Part shown: positions 34,996-44,355 of the stretch, piece after piece | Layout: the number at the start of each line of letters is the position of its first letter | How positions within the stretch are numbered: the stretch's first letter is position 1 | Source: CATQHQ01 sp965243805 | GTDB taxonomy: Bacteria > Gemmatimonadota > Gemmatimonadetes > Longimicrobiales > Gaopeijiaceae | Assembly (NCBI GenBank): GCA_965243805.1 | Contig: OZ251577.1 | Location: 310,001-374,000 of the forward strand | Length of the DNA: 64,000 nt | Direction: 5' to 3' | Notes under the pieces: model-generated | The model's database searches: none | Seen by the model: only the letters and a program-made list of their open reading frames with translations | What the model was told of the DNA's origin: nothing | Program-made: the position numbers and the translations under genes

Positions 34996-35262
34996 TTACG
35001 CCTCCGGCTGCACCGGGGCGTAGACCGAGATCACTCGGCGGCGACGAAGGTTCTCGAACTTCACGACGCCGTCGGCCTTGGCGAAGAGGGTGTCGTCCCT
35101 GCCCCGCCCCACATTGACGCCGGGGTGGAATCGGGTGCCGCGCTGTCGGATGAGGATGTTGCCGGCCCGAACTCGCTGGCCGGCGAAGCGCTTCACGCCC
35201 AAGTGCTGGGGGTTGCTGTCGCGGCCGTTCCGGGACGACCCCACGCCTTTCTTGTGAGCCAT
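34996..35262 (-). CDS. rpmA: 50S ribosomal protein L27
   Basis: An 88-aa ribosomal protein L27, beginning MAHKKGVGSSRNGRDSN with the conserved N-terminus that reaches the peptidyl-transferase centre (no Firmicutes-type cleaved extension). It continues with GVKRFAGQRVRAGNILIRQRGT and FHPGVNVGRGRDDTLFA. It follows rplU by 26 bases, the standard rplU-rpmA operon. Confidence 0.97.
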   Translation of the reverse strand: MAHKKGVGSSRNGRDSNPQHLGVKRFAGQRVRAGNILIRQRGTRFHPGVNVGRGRDDTLFAKADGVVKFENLRRRRVISVYAPVQPEA

Positions 35263-35288
35263 CGGTCTCTCTCCTTGCTGACGGCTGG

Positions 35289-35600
35289 CTAGACGACGAT
35301 CTCGTCGATGCGAACCACGGTGAACCCCTGCCGGTGCCCCTGCTTCCGCCGGTACTTCTTCCGTCGCTTCCGCTTGAAGACGATGATCTTCTTGGTTCGG
35401 TCGTGAGCCACCACCTCCGCCTTCACGTGCGCTCCCTTCACGGTGGGCGCGCCCACGGCGATCCGGTCGCCCTCGGAAGCCAGCAGCACCTCGTCGAAGG
35501 TGACGGTGCTGCCCGGCTCGTCGGCCAGGGTGGGCACGAGCAGCGTGGAGCCCGGCTCCGCCCGGAACTGCTTGCCGCCAGTTCTGAATACCGCAAACAT
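35289..35600 (-). CDS. rplU: 50S ribosomal protein L21
   Basis: A 103-aa ribosomal protein L21: MFAVFRTGGKQFRAEPGS at the start, a basic KRKRRKKYRRKQGHRQ loop that binds 23S rRNA, and a TVVRIDEI end. ATG at 35600 gives the family length; the longer open frame upstream is not coding. It is co-transcribed with rpmA. Confidence 0.97.
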   Translation of the reverse strand: MFAVFRTGGKQFRAEPGSTLLVPTLADEPGSTVTFDEVLLASEGDRIAVGAPTVKGAHVKAEVVAHDRTKKIIVFKRKRRKKYRRKQGHRQGFTVVRIDEIVV

Positions 35601-35693
35601 GAACGTTGCCTGCACGTTATTGGGGTCGAAACGAGAACCCATGAAGCTCACCAAGTCCGGGGCCCAGGTCAACCACCAGACAGGAGGACGACC

Positions 35694-36968
35694 ATGAGAA
35701 CGACCGTGCACCGCCACCCCGCACCGGAGCACCCAGCCACGGGACCGGAGCGCCCAGCCGCACGCTTGGCAACCGCCGCGGCCTTCTTCGCCCTCGTCGC
35801 TTGGCTCGGCGGCTGCCAAGCCGGCAACGACTCCGGCAACGGCGCCACGATCGTTCGCGACACCCTGCCCACGGGGATACCGCGCGTCGTCAGCGTGCCA
35901 ACCGTCCAACCCGGCTGGACCCTTCAGGAAGAGTTGCGGGTGGGCACCATCGGCGACGGCGGCCCCGACTCTTTCGCGCAGATCAAGGGCTTGGCGGTCT
36001 TGGCCGACGGCGGGTTCGCCGTGCTGGAGGCCCAGGCCAGCGAACTCCGGGTCTTCGGTCCCGACGGCAACCATCTGGCCACCCACGGTCGCCAGGGACA
36101 GGGGCCGGGCGAGATGGAGAGCCCCAACGGGCTGATGCTGGCGCCCGACGGCCGGCTGTGGGTGCCCGACCCCAACGGGCAACGCATGTCGATCTTCGAC
36201 CCGGTCGCTGGATTCGTGGAGTCGGTGCGCTGGGAGACCTCAACCCTGCACTGGCTGTGGCCGGGGAAGATGACGGCCGACGGTCGGATCGTGTATCCCG
36301 ACTCCGAAGGCAGCGGCGACCAGAGCCGCAACGTGTTTCGCATCTACGACTCGTCCATGACCCTCGTCGAGACGTTGCCCAGACCGGGCCGCGGCATCGT
36401 CGATTACCTCAACCAGCCGAGTGCGTTCTGCTGGTCGTTCCCGGGCGGCGGCATGGGCTGCGCTGGCATCCCCTGGTACCCCTACGGAGTCACGCACGTG
36501 GATCCTTCGGGCGTCGTGTGGTCCAACACGGGCGGCGACGCCGCCTACCGGCTGCGCAAGTGGACGCCGGGCGGCGACACGGCGCTCGTCTCGGTGGTGG
36601 ACCGCCAGTCCGTGCCCGTCTCCGCTGCCGAACGGGACTCGGTGATCGCGCAAATCACGGAGCGCGCGCCCGAGCACGCAGACCTGGACTGGTCACGCAT
36701 CCCCGAAGAAAAGCCCGTGGTGCTGGGCATCTCCACCTCCGCCGAAGGGAACTTGTGGGTGCGCACCCGCCTCCCCGACGCCGAATCCGCCTTCGATGTG
36801 CTCGCGCCGGACGGAAGCCTCCTCCGCACGGTGGTGTCCCCCCTGACCATTGCGCGGGGAATCGACCCGGTGGTGCGCAGCGATCACTTCTGGGCTGTGG
36901 TCGCCGACGACCTGGGCGTACAGTACGTGGTCCGGGCTTGGGTGGCACAGGCGGCGCCGCAAGACTAG
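35694..36968 (+). CDS. six-bladed beta-propeller lipoprotein
   Basis: A 424-aa protein with a long basic N-region, a hydrophobic segment and a lipobox LGGC (Cys41), so probably an exported lipoprotein. The body shows repeated blades with the pattern VLADGGFAVLEA, LRVFGPDGNHLATHGRQGQGPGEM, LMLAPDGRLWVPD and so on, typical of NHL/six-bladed propellers. AGGAGG lies 7 bases before the ATG. It is oriented against its neighbours, sits between rplU and rng, and overlaps the 3' end of rng by 4 bases. The role is unknown, perhaps ligand or carbohydrate binding at the outer membrane. Confidence 0.82.
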   Translation: MRTTVHRHPAPEHPATGPERPAARLATAAAFFALVAWLGGCQAGNDSGNGATIVRDTLPTGIPRVVSVPTVQPGWTLQEELRVGTIGDGGPDSFAQIKGLAVLADGGFAVLEAQASELRVFGPDGNHLATHGRQGQGPGEMESPNGLMLAPDGRLWVPDPNGQRMSIFDPVAGFVESVRWETSTLHWLWPGKMTADGRIVYPDSEGSGDQSRNVFRIYDSSMTLVETLPRPGRGIVDYLNQPSAFCWSFPGGGMGCAGIPWYPYGVTHVDPSGVVWSNTGGDAAYRLRKWTPGGDTALVSVVDRQSVPVSAAERDSVIAQITERAPEHADLDWSRIPEEKPVVLGISTSAEGNLWVRTRLPDAESAFDVLAPDGSLLRTVVSPLTIARGIDPVVRSDHFWAVVADDLGVQYVVRAWVAQAAPQD

Positions 36969-38530
36969 GCCGTCCGGTACTTCTCCGTCACGTCCACCTG
37001 CGCTTTCCCCGACAGGATGCGGTACTCGTCGTGGCGGAGCAGCGGATCGTCCCGCAGGTCCAGCCGTAGGCGGGTGCGCCGGGCCAAGTCGCGGACGAAG
37101 CGAGGCTCGAACTCCATCACCTGAAGCGCCACCTGGGGGTGCACCCGCACCAGGATCTGCTTCTCGTCCCCCAGCGCCGCGGCACGCCGCACGCAACGCT
37201 CGATCTCACGCACCAGGGTGAGTGCGGTCCATACGCGGCCCGTGCCTTCGCAGGCGGCGCACGGCTCCGTCAGGGAGTGCAGCAGCGACGGTCGCACCCG
37301 CTGCCGGGTCATCTCGATCAGCCCCAGCTCCGAGACCTCCCACGTGCGGGTCCGCGCCCGGTCCCGAGCCAAGTGGCGGCGCAGCTCGTGGAACACCTGG
37401 TGGCGGCTCTGCTGTCGCTCCATGTCGATGAAGTCGATGACGACGATCCCGCCCACGTCCCGCAGCCGCAGCTGGTTCGCAATCTCTCGCGCCGCGTCCA
37501 GGTTGGTCTTGAGGATCGTGTCCTCCGGGTCCTTCTTCTTGCCGGTGTAGCGTCCCGTGTTCACGTCGACGGAGACCAGCGCCTCGGTCTGCTCGATGAC
37601 CACATGTCCGCCCGAGGGCAGGTCGACCCGACGACGGAAAGTCCGCTGGATCTCCTCCTCGATCTCGGCGTGGTCGAAGAGGGGCTTCTTGCCGTGGTAG
37701 TAGTGGATCCGGTCTGCCAGCTCCGGATCGAAGGTTTTGACGTACTTGAGGACCTGCTGGTGAACGTGGCGGTCGTCGACGGTCACGGCCTCGAACTTGT
37801 CGGTGAAGAGGTCTCGGACCACGCTGGACACCAGCTTGGCGTCCTGGTGCACAAGGGCGGGCGCCTGGGTGCGTTCGGCGCTCCGCTGTACGGACTGCCA
37901 CAGTCGGCGCAGCTCCCGGTATTCCCGCTTCAGCTTCTCCTTGGTCAGCTCCTCGCCGGCGGTTCGGACGATGACGCCTCCCCCGCCCTCGCCCACCACC
38001 TCCCTGGCCATGGCTCGCAGTCGAGTCCGCTCGCCCCTGTCACCGATCTTGCGGCTCACGCCCACGTTGTCCGCGTGGGGCAGGTAGACCAGAAACCGCC
38101 CGGGAAGGGAGATCTGGGTCGTTACCCGGGGTCCCTTCGACGAGATCGATTCCTTGGTGACCTGCACCAGCAGGACCTGATCCCGTCGCAGGGCGTCTTG
38201 AATCGGCGGCCCGTTCCGGCCCCGCCCACGACCGCGTCTGTCGGGCCGGTCGGCGCGGTCCTGGTTGTCGCGACCCTGGTCAGCGCGGCCCTCGCCGTTG
38301 GCACCAACCTCCACGTCGGAGGCGTGCAGAAACGCCGCCTTCTCTTCGCCGATGTCCACGAAGGCCGCTTGTATCCCGGGTAGGATCGCGTCCACTCGTC
38401 CCAAGAAGATGTCGCCCACGATGCGGCCCTGGCCCGGTCGGTCGAACATCAGTTCGGCGAGCCTGCCGTCTTCCTTCAGCGCTACCCATGACTCCTGGTC
38501 CGAGGCGCTGACGAGGATCTCTCTCTTCAA
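36965..38530 (-). CDS. rng: ribonuclease G/E family endoribonuclease
   Basis: A 521-aa RNase E/G catalytic protein that cleaves single-stranded A/U-rich RNA and matures 16S rRNA. The N-terminal S1 domain (about 35-130) is split by an Arg/Asp/Gly-rich insertion at residues 77-109. The catalytic region has SVDVNTGRYTGKK and VVIDFIDM with the Mg-binding Asp residues. The Zn-link is CAACEGTG. A TTG start at 38530 is used (GGAGA 7 bases upstream); the nearby ATG is out of frame. It lies upstream of rplU-rpmA as in many bacteria, but a reversed lipoprotein gene is wedged between. Confidence 0.93.
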   Translation of the reverse strand: MKREILVSASDQESWVALKEDGRLAELMFDRPGQGRIVGDIFLGRVDAILPGIQAAFVDIGEEKAAFLHASDVEVGANGEGRADQGRDNQDRADRPDRRGRGRGRNGPPIQDALRRDQVLLVQVTKESISSKGPRVTTQISLPGRFLVYLPHADNVGVSRKIGDRGERTRLRAMAREVVGEGGGGVIVRTAGEELTKEKLKREYRELRRLWQSVQRSAERTQAPALVHQDAKLVSSVVRDLFTDKFEAVTVDDRHVHQQVLKYVKTFDPELADRIHYYHGKKPLFDHAEIEEEIQRTFRRRVDLPSGGHVVIEQTEALVSVDVNTGRYTGKKKDPEDTILKTNLDAAREIANQLRLRDVGGIVVIDFIDMERQQSRHQVFHELRRHLARDRARTRTWEVSELGLIEMTRQRVRPSLLHSLTEPCAACEGTGRVWTALTLVREIERCVRRAAALGDEKQILVRVHPQVALQVMEFEPRFVRDLARRTRLRLDLRDDPLLRHDEYRILSGKAQVDVTEKYRTA

Positions 38531-38584
38531 CGATTGTCTCCATGGCGACCGGCCGTACCCGAGGCGCTGCCCGCTCGCGCGCGC

Positions 38585-39796
38585 TCACGCGCCCATCTCC
38601 TTCTTCAGGTGACGGCCGATCACGATCTTCTGTATCTCGCTCGTTCCCTCGCCGATCTCGCACGCCTTCGCGTCGCGCAGGATGCGTTCGACCGGGTATT
38701 CGTTGGTGTAGCCCGCCGCGCCCATGCACTGGAGCGCGGCGCGGGCCGTCTTGGTGGCCAGCTCGGAGGCGACCAGCTTGGCCATCGCCGCTTCCTTGGC
38801 GAAGGGCCGGCCGTCGTCCTTCAGCCATGCGGCGTGGTAGGTAAGGTGACGCGCCGCCTGGACCTCCGCCGCCAGAGCCGACAAGCTGAACTGCACGTCC
38901 TGGCGCTCCCAGACCGGGCGGCCGAACTGGCGTCGGCGCGTCGCGTAGGCCACCCCCGCTTCCAGTGCGCCCTGGGCCAGCCCCAGCGAGAGCGCCGCGA
39001 TGCCGATCCGCCCGGCGTCCAGCGTCTTCATGAAGTTCGCGAAGCCCTCTCCCTCTTCGCCCACCCGCTGTTCGTCGCTCACCCAAGCGTCCTGCAGGTG
39101 AAGCTCACGGGTGTCCGAGGCGCGCCAGCCCAGCTTGTCCTCCTTCTCGCCTGCAGTTACGCCTTCGGTGTAGGGCAGCTCGGGTCGGTGTCCGATCCCC
39201 GTGCGCCGAGCTTCCTCCAGCTCCACGGTGGGCTTGCACACCACGAAGTTGGTGATCCCGTGGTGGCGCTTGGCAGGGTCCGTGACCGCAGTCACCGTGA
39301 ACACCTCTCCCACGCCGGCGTGGGTGATGAAGATCTTGCTGCCGTTGAGCACGTAGCCGCCGTTCCGCCGGAGGGCCCGGGTGCGGGTGCCCGAGGAATC
39401 GGAGCCGGCCCCCGGTTCGGTTAGGCCAAAGCCTCCCAGCACCTGACCCGTGGCCAGCAACGGCAGAAAGCGCGCTCTCTGTTCGTCGCTTCCGAAGGCC
39501 AGGATCGGCGTGGTGCCCAGGGTGGTGTGGGCCGAGACGGTGATCGCGTGGCTGGCGTCGTGCTTGGCCAGCTCCTCCACCACGAGGATGTAGGACAAGT
39601 AGTCGCGTCCCATGCCGCCCCACTCTTCCGGGACGGGAACGCCGAGCCAGCCTTGTTCGCCCATCGCCCGGACGTTGTCCCACGGAAAGCGGGCGGTCTC
39701 GTCGAGCTCCCGAGCCACGGGGACGATCGATTGTAGAGCAAAGTCCCGAACCTGGGCCTGAAGGCGGCGGTGTTCCTTGTCCAGGTAGGGGTCCAT
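38585..39796 (-). CDS. acyl-CoA dehydrogenase
   Basis: A 403-aa FAD-dependent acyl-CoA dehydrogenase. FAD-binding GFGLTEPGAGSDSS and VTDPAKRHHGITNFVV are in the middle domain. The C-terminal helices include GMGAAGYTNEYPVERILRDAK-type residues and the catalytic base region EGTSEIQKIVIGR. The overall pattern is closest to short/branched-chain enzymes (isovaleryl- or 2-methylbutyryl-CoA). It lies upstream (in sequence, at lower coordinates) of a Liu/Atu-like block on the same strand, so a branched-chain acyl-CoA substrate is plausible. Confidence 0.92.
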   Translation of the reverse strand: MDPYLDKEHRRLQAQVRDFALQSIVPVARELDETARFPWDNVRAMGEQGWLGVPVPEEWGGMGRDYLSYILVVEELAKHDASHAITVSAHTTLGTTPILAFGSDEQRARFLPLLATGQVLGGFGLTEPGAGSDSSGTRTRALRRNGGYVLNGSKIFITHAGVGEVFTVTAVTDPAKRHHGITNFVVCKPTVELEEARRTGIGHRPELPYTEGVTAGEKEDKLGWRASDTRELHLQDAWVSDEQRVGEEGEGFANFMKTLDAGRIGIAALSLGLAQGALEAGVAYATRRRQFGRPVWERQDVQFSLSALAAEVQAARHLTYHAAWLKDDGRPFAKEAAMAKLVASELATKTARAALQCMGAAGYTNEYPVERILRDAKACEIGEGTSEIQKIVIGRHLKKEMGA

Positions 39797-39850
39797 GGGC
39801 GGAGGGCTGACGGGCGCAGCTCAGCGAACGTTGTGGGGGACTTCGTGCCT

Positions 39851-41416
<1,566 letters not shown>

Positions 41417-41476
41417 GCCCACCAGTAATGCGCCGTCGAATGGGCGCGGACATGGCCAAATGGGACGGTCTGGCCG

Positions 41477-41668
41477 CTACTCCTCCCGCCTTGGCAGGAA
41501 GCGGAGTGCCAGACCGACCCCCAGCACGGCAACTCCGGCCCAGACGAGCCAGCCGACCCCCGTCCCCATCCCCACCAAAGCCAGGGCCGCGCCGGCCCCA
41601 AAGAGGCGAACTTTCCAGTGGACGTACCGGTCGTCCTGGCCGGAGCGGTTTCGGGACGGTCGGAACAC
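41477..41668 (-). CDS. small two-helix membrane protein
   Basis: Not recognised. It is 63 aa with a basic N-terminus (RNRSGQDDRYVHWKVR) and two hydrophobic helices (LFGAGAALALVGMGTGVG and WLVWAGVAVLGVGLALRF), ending RREE. Composition and position, 60 bases after recQ's start on the same strand, fit a real small gene, but no domain is identifiable. Confidence 0.5.
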   Translation of the reverse strand: MFRPSRNRSGQDDRYVHWKVRLFGAGAALALVGMGTGVGWLVWAGVAVLGVGLALRFLPRREE

Positions 41669-41690
41669 AGGCAGCCTCGGCGCTAGTCCT

Positions 41691-41747
41691 GGCGGTCCAT
41701 GCTAATGCGGGCGGTCCATGCTATTGCGGGCAGCCCATGCTAGCCCC
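41691..41747 (-). repeat. 19-bp tandem repeat starting at a stop codon
   Basis: On the minus strand three units of TAGCATGGRCYGCCMRSAH (19 bases) follow each other, and the first TAG is the stop codon of the crotonase gene. Each unit again begins with TAG. Confidence 0.85.
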
Positions 41748-42519
41748 GGCGGCCCAGAAAGCGGTCCACGCCGTCCTTGCACTCTTGGGTCAGTCGCGCC
41801 ATGGCGTTCACCTCCGCGCCCCGGGCGATGGCGTCCTCGAACGACGCGCCCTCCATGCTGTAGAGGAGCCGCTTGGTCAGGGCGACGGCGTGCGGGGGCC
41901 GGTTGGCCAACCCCGCCAAGTAGGCCTGGACGTCGGATTCGAAGTCGTCGGCCCGGATCACGTAGTTGGCCAAGCCGATGGCGACGGCCGGAATGGGGCC
42001 GATCGGCGTGCCGCTTGTCACCAGCTCAAAGGCGGCGGCCTCACCCACTTTCCTGCGCAACACAGCCAGGACCAGCGCCGGCACGAAGCCGATGCGCACC
42101 TCTGGACAGCTGAAGCGCGCCTCCTCATGGGCCAGCACCAAGTCGCACGCCGCGGCCAGCCCGCATCCACCGCCCAACGCCCGGCCCTCCACGACCGCCA
42201 CGACGGGCTTCGGCAAGCTTCGGATCGCCACGAAGACATCTCCCAGACGCTGGGCCTGCGCCAAACCCTCCTCCGGCCCTTGACCGCGGGAGGCGGCCAA
42301 CTCGGCCAAGTCGGCGCCGGCGCAGAAGTCGCGTCCCGCGCCTCGAAGCGCCACGACCCGCACGTCCGGGTCCTCGCCCGCCTGCTCCAAGCAGCTGGAC
42401 AGCCCCTCAGTGAGCGGCTCGTTCAGCGCGTTCCGCTTCTCGGGTCGGTTCAGCGTCAGCGTCGCCACGCCCTCCTCGACTTGGCGCAGGATCGGAGGCT
42501 GCACTTCGGGGGCCGTCAT
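41740..42519 (-). CDS. methylglutaconyl-CoA hydratase-like enoyl-CoA hydratase
   Basis: A 259-aa crotonase. The first catalytic glutamate position is Gly (GGGCGLAAACDL) while the second is kept (CPEVRIGFVPAL). This pattern is typical of LiuC/AtuE-type hydratases acting on methylglutaconyl- or isohexenylglutaconyl-CoA. ATG at 42519 overlaps the preceding stop by 4 bases (ATGA); an in-frame ATG at 42528 is possible. Downstream of the split AtuA and carboxyltransferase genes, it fits leucine/isovalerate or acyclic terpene degradation. Confidence 0.85.
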   Translation of the reverse strand: MTAPEVQPPILRQVEEGVATLTLNRPEKRNALNEPLTEGLSSCLEQAGEDPDVRVVALRGAGRDFCAGADLAELAASRGQGPEEGLAQAQRLGDVFVAIRSLPKPVVAVVEGRALGGGCGLAAACDLVLAHEEARFSCPEVRIGFVPALVLAVLRRKVGEAAAFELVTSGTPIGPIPAVAIGLANYVIRADDFESDVQAYLAGLANRPPHAVALTKRLLYSMEGASFEDAIARGAEVNAMARLTQECKDGVDRFLGRRG

Positions 42520-42971
42520 CTGGGACACCGCCCTCGGCCCCGGACCCGATCCGCCACCTGGACGGGCACCTGGAGGCGCATCCGCAAAAGGGCGGTGCTG
42601 AAGACCTTCCCCTGGGCGTCGGTCATGAGGGAGACGGTGCCGCCACCGTCCAGTGCCTCGTGCAGGAGGAAGTTGAGCGCGTGGAGGTTGGGAAGCTCGA
42701 ACCGCTCCACTGGTCCCTTCACCAGGTCGCCGAAGTGCTCCCTGACCCGCTCGGCGGTGAGCTGCTCCACCAGGAGCGCGTAGTCTTCCTCGTCGTAGGC
42801 GACGACACCCACGTTCACCGTGTTGCCCTTGTCGCCGGAGCGGGCGTGGGCCAGTTCCAGGAGCGGCACGGCGGCCGACTCCGGGCAGGGCATGGCGGCC
42901 GACTCCGGGAGGGGCACGGCGGCCGACGCCTCGCTGGATCGACTGCCGGACGCGGTCGCGGGGTTCGTCAT
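42516..42971 (-). CDS. AtuA C-terminal domain protein
   Basis: A 151-aa protein matching the C-terminal (ferredoxin-fold-like) domain of AtuA: LLELAHARSGDKGNTVNVGVVAYDE, then VERFELPNLHALNFLLHEALDGGG. Residues 1-37 are a repeated A-A-V-P-L-P-E-S low-complexity leader. In Pseudomonas the domain is fused to the DUF1446 part; here it is a separate gene 10 bases downstream of it. AtuA is needed for geranyl-CoA pathway growth, but its chemistry is unknown. Confidence 0.85.
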   Translation of the reverse strand: MTNPATASGSRSSEASAAVPLPESAAMPCPESAAVPLLELAHARSGDKGNTVNVGVVAYDEEDYALLVEQLTAERVREHFGDLVKGPVERFELPNLHALNFLLHEALDGGGTVSLMTDAQGKVFSTALLRMRLQVPVQVADRVRGRGRCPR

Positions 42972-42981
42972 GCGGGGGTCC

Positions 42982-44355
42982 TCATACCTTCAGCAGGCGC
43001 ACGGTCAGGCTTGGCTCCACGGCCGTGCGGTCGATCAGCGCGGGCCAATACGCCACGATCTCCTGAACCGGCGGGCGCCCGCCAGCAAAGCCCGTGACGG
43101 AGGGCGGTCCGGTGAGCACCAGCGGCGCGATCTCCCGGGTGAAGCGTTCCACCGCGCTCCGGTCGCTCCCCCGGACGCCGACCCGCAGCTGCACTTCCGG
43201 GAGGTCCGACGGCGGCTCCCCGGCCAAGTGACCGTGAGTAGAGTCCCAACCTACACGTTCGATCAACACCTTGTCCAAGGCCAGCCCCAAGCGCTCCATC
43301 CGTTCCTTCAGGATGCAGGCCGCCGCATCGGCCTTGGCCACGGCATCGGGCCATGCGTAGACCAGCGAGCCCACCGCCTTGTACCCGGCGGAGTAGGCGA
43401 CGGAGACCTTGAGGAAAGGGGTCGGCGGGCGGCCTCGGACGCCGTGGATGCGCACCCGATCGCCGCCTTCGTCGACCAGGCGGATCGTCGTGAAGTCGGC
43501 CACCACATCGGGCGTGATGTACGAGACCGGGTCCCCCATCTCGTAGACCAGCTGCTCCTTGACGGTGCGGGCGTCGACCGCGCCCCCGAGGCCGGGGTGC
43601 TTGGTCACCACGAAGGCGCCCCCGGGCTGCGCCTCGACGATGGGGAAGCCGACGCGAGCCATCTCGGGCAGCGACCACCACTCGGCCGAGCAGTTGCCCC
43701 CGGTGGCCTGTGCGCCGCACTCGTTGACGTGTCCCGCCACCACGCCCGCCGCCAGCAGGTCGTGGGCGTCCCAGGACCAGTCGAACTCATGGACCATGGG
43801 ACCGTAGGTGAGCGCCGTGTCGGTGGAGCGGCCCGTGACCACCACGTCGGCGCCTCCCCCCAGCGCCTCCACGATGGGGCGGGCGCCCAGGTAGACGTTG
43901 GCGCTGCGCACCCGGTCCCGGACCTCCTCCAGCGGCCGACCGGTCTCCATGTGACGGAGCGCGTGGCCTTCGGCCAGCAGATCGTCCAGCCGCTCCATCA
44001 GGTCGTCGCCCGTCACCACGCCGACCCTGGCCCGGCCCCCCGCGCCCCCGCGCCGCCCCGCTTCCGCCACGGCTTCGGCGCACCCCAACGGGTTCACGCC
44101 GCCGGCGTTGGAGACCACCTTGACGCCACGCGCCAAACACGCCGGAAAGATGCGCTCCATGAGGGGGACGAAGTCCCGGGCGTAGCCGGCCGACGGGTCC
44201 AGGGTCCGTTGCTTCTGCATGATTGACATGGTGACTTCGGCCAGGTAGTCCAGCACCAAGTAGTCGATGGGACCGCCCTCCACCTGACGGACCGGCGCCT
44301 CCAGGTCGTCGCCCCAGAAGCCCTGGCCAGCGGCGATGCGAACGGGTGCGCTCAT
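42982..44355 (-). CDS. AtuA/DUF1446 family protein
   Basis: A 457-aa acyclic terpene utilisation AtuA-like (DUF1446) protein. Features are RIAAGQGFWGDD at the start, VVSNAGGVNPLGCAEAV, VVTGRSTDTAL, GHVNECGAQATGGN and VGWDSTHGHL. ATG at 44355 overlaps the carboxyltransferase stop by 4 bases; longer open frames upstream are antisense to it. With the following C-terminal piece it reconstitutes a whole AtuA. Context (acyl-CoA carboxylase subunit, LiuC-like hydratase) points to branched-chain or terpenoid acyl-CoA breakdown. Confidence 0.88.
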   Translation of the reverse strand: MSAPVRIAAGQGFWGDDLEAPVRQVEGGPIDYLVLDYLAEVTMSIMQKQRTLDPSAGYARDFVPLMERIFPACLARGVKVVSNAGGVNPLGCAEAVAEAGRRGGAGGRARVGVVTGDDLMERLDDLLAEGHALRHMETGRPLEEVRDRVRSANVYLGARPIVEALGGGADVVVTGRSTDTALTYGPMVHEFDWSWDAHDLLAAGVVAGHVNECGAQATGGNCSAEWWSLPEMARVGFPIVEAQPGGAFVVTKHPGLGGAVDARTVKEQLVYEMGDPVSYITPDVVADFTTIRLVDEGGDRVRIHGVRGRPPTPFLKVSVAYSAGYKAVGSLVYAWPDAVAKADAAACILKERMERLGLALDKVLIERVGWDSTHGHLAGEPPSDLPEVQLRVGVRGSDRSAVERFTREIAPLVLTGPPSVTGFAGGRPPVQEIVAYWPALIDRTAVEPSLTVRLLKV

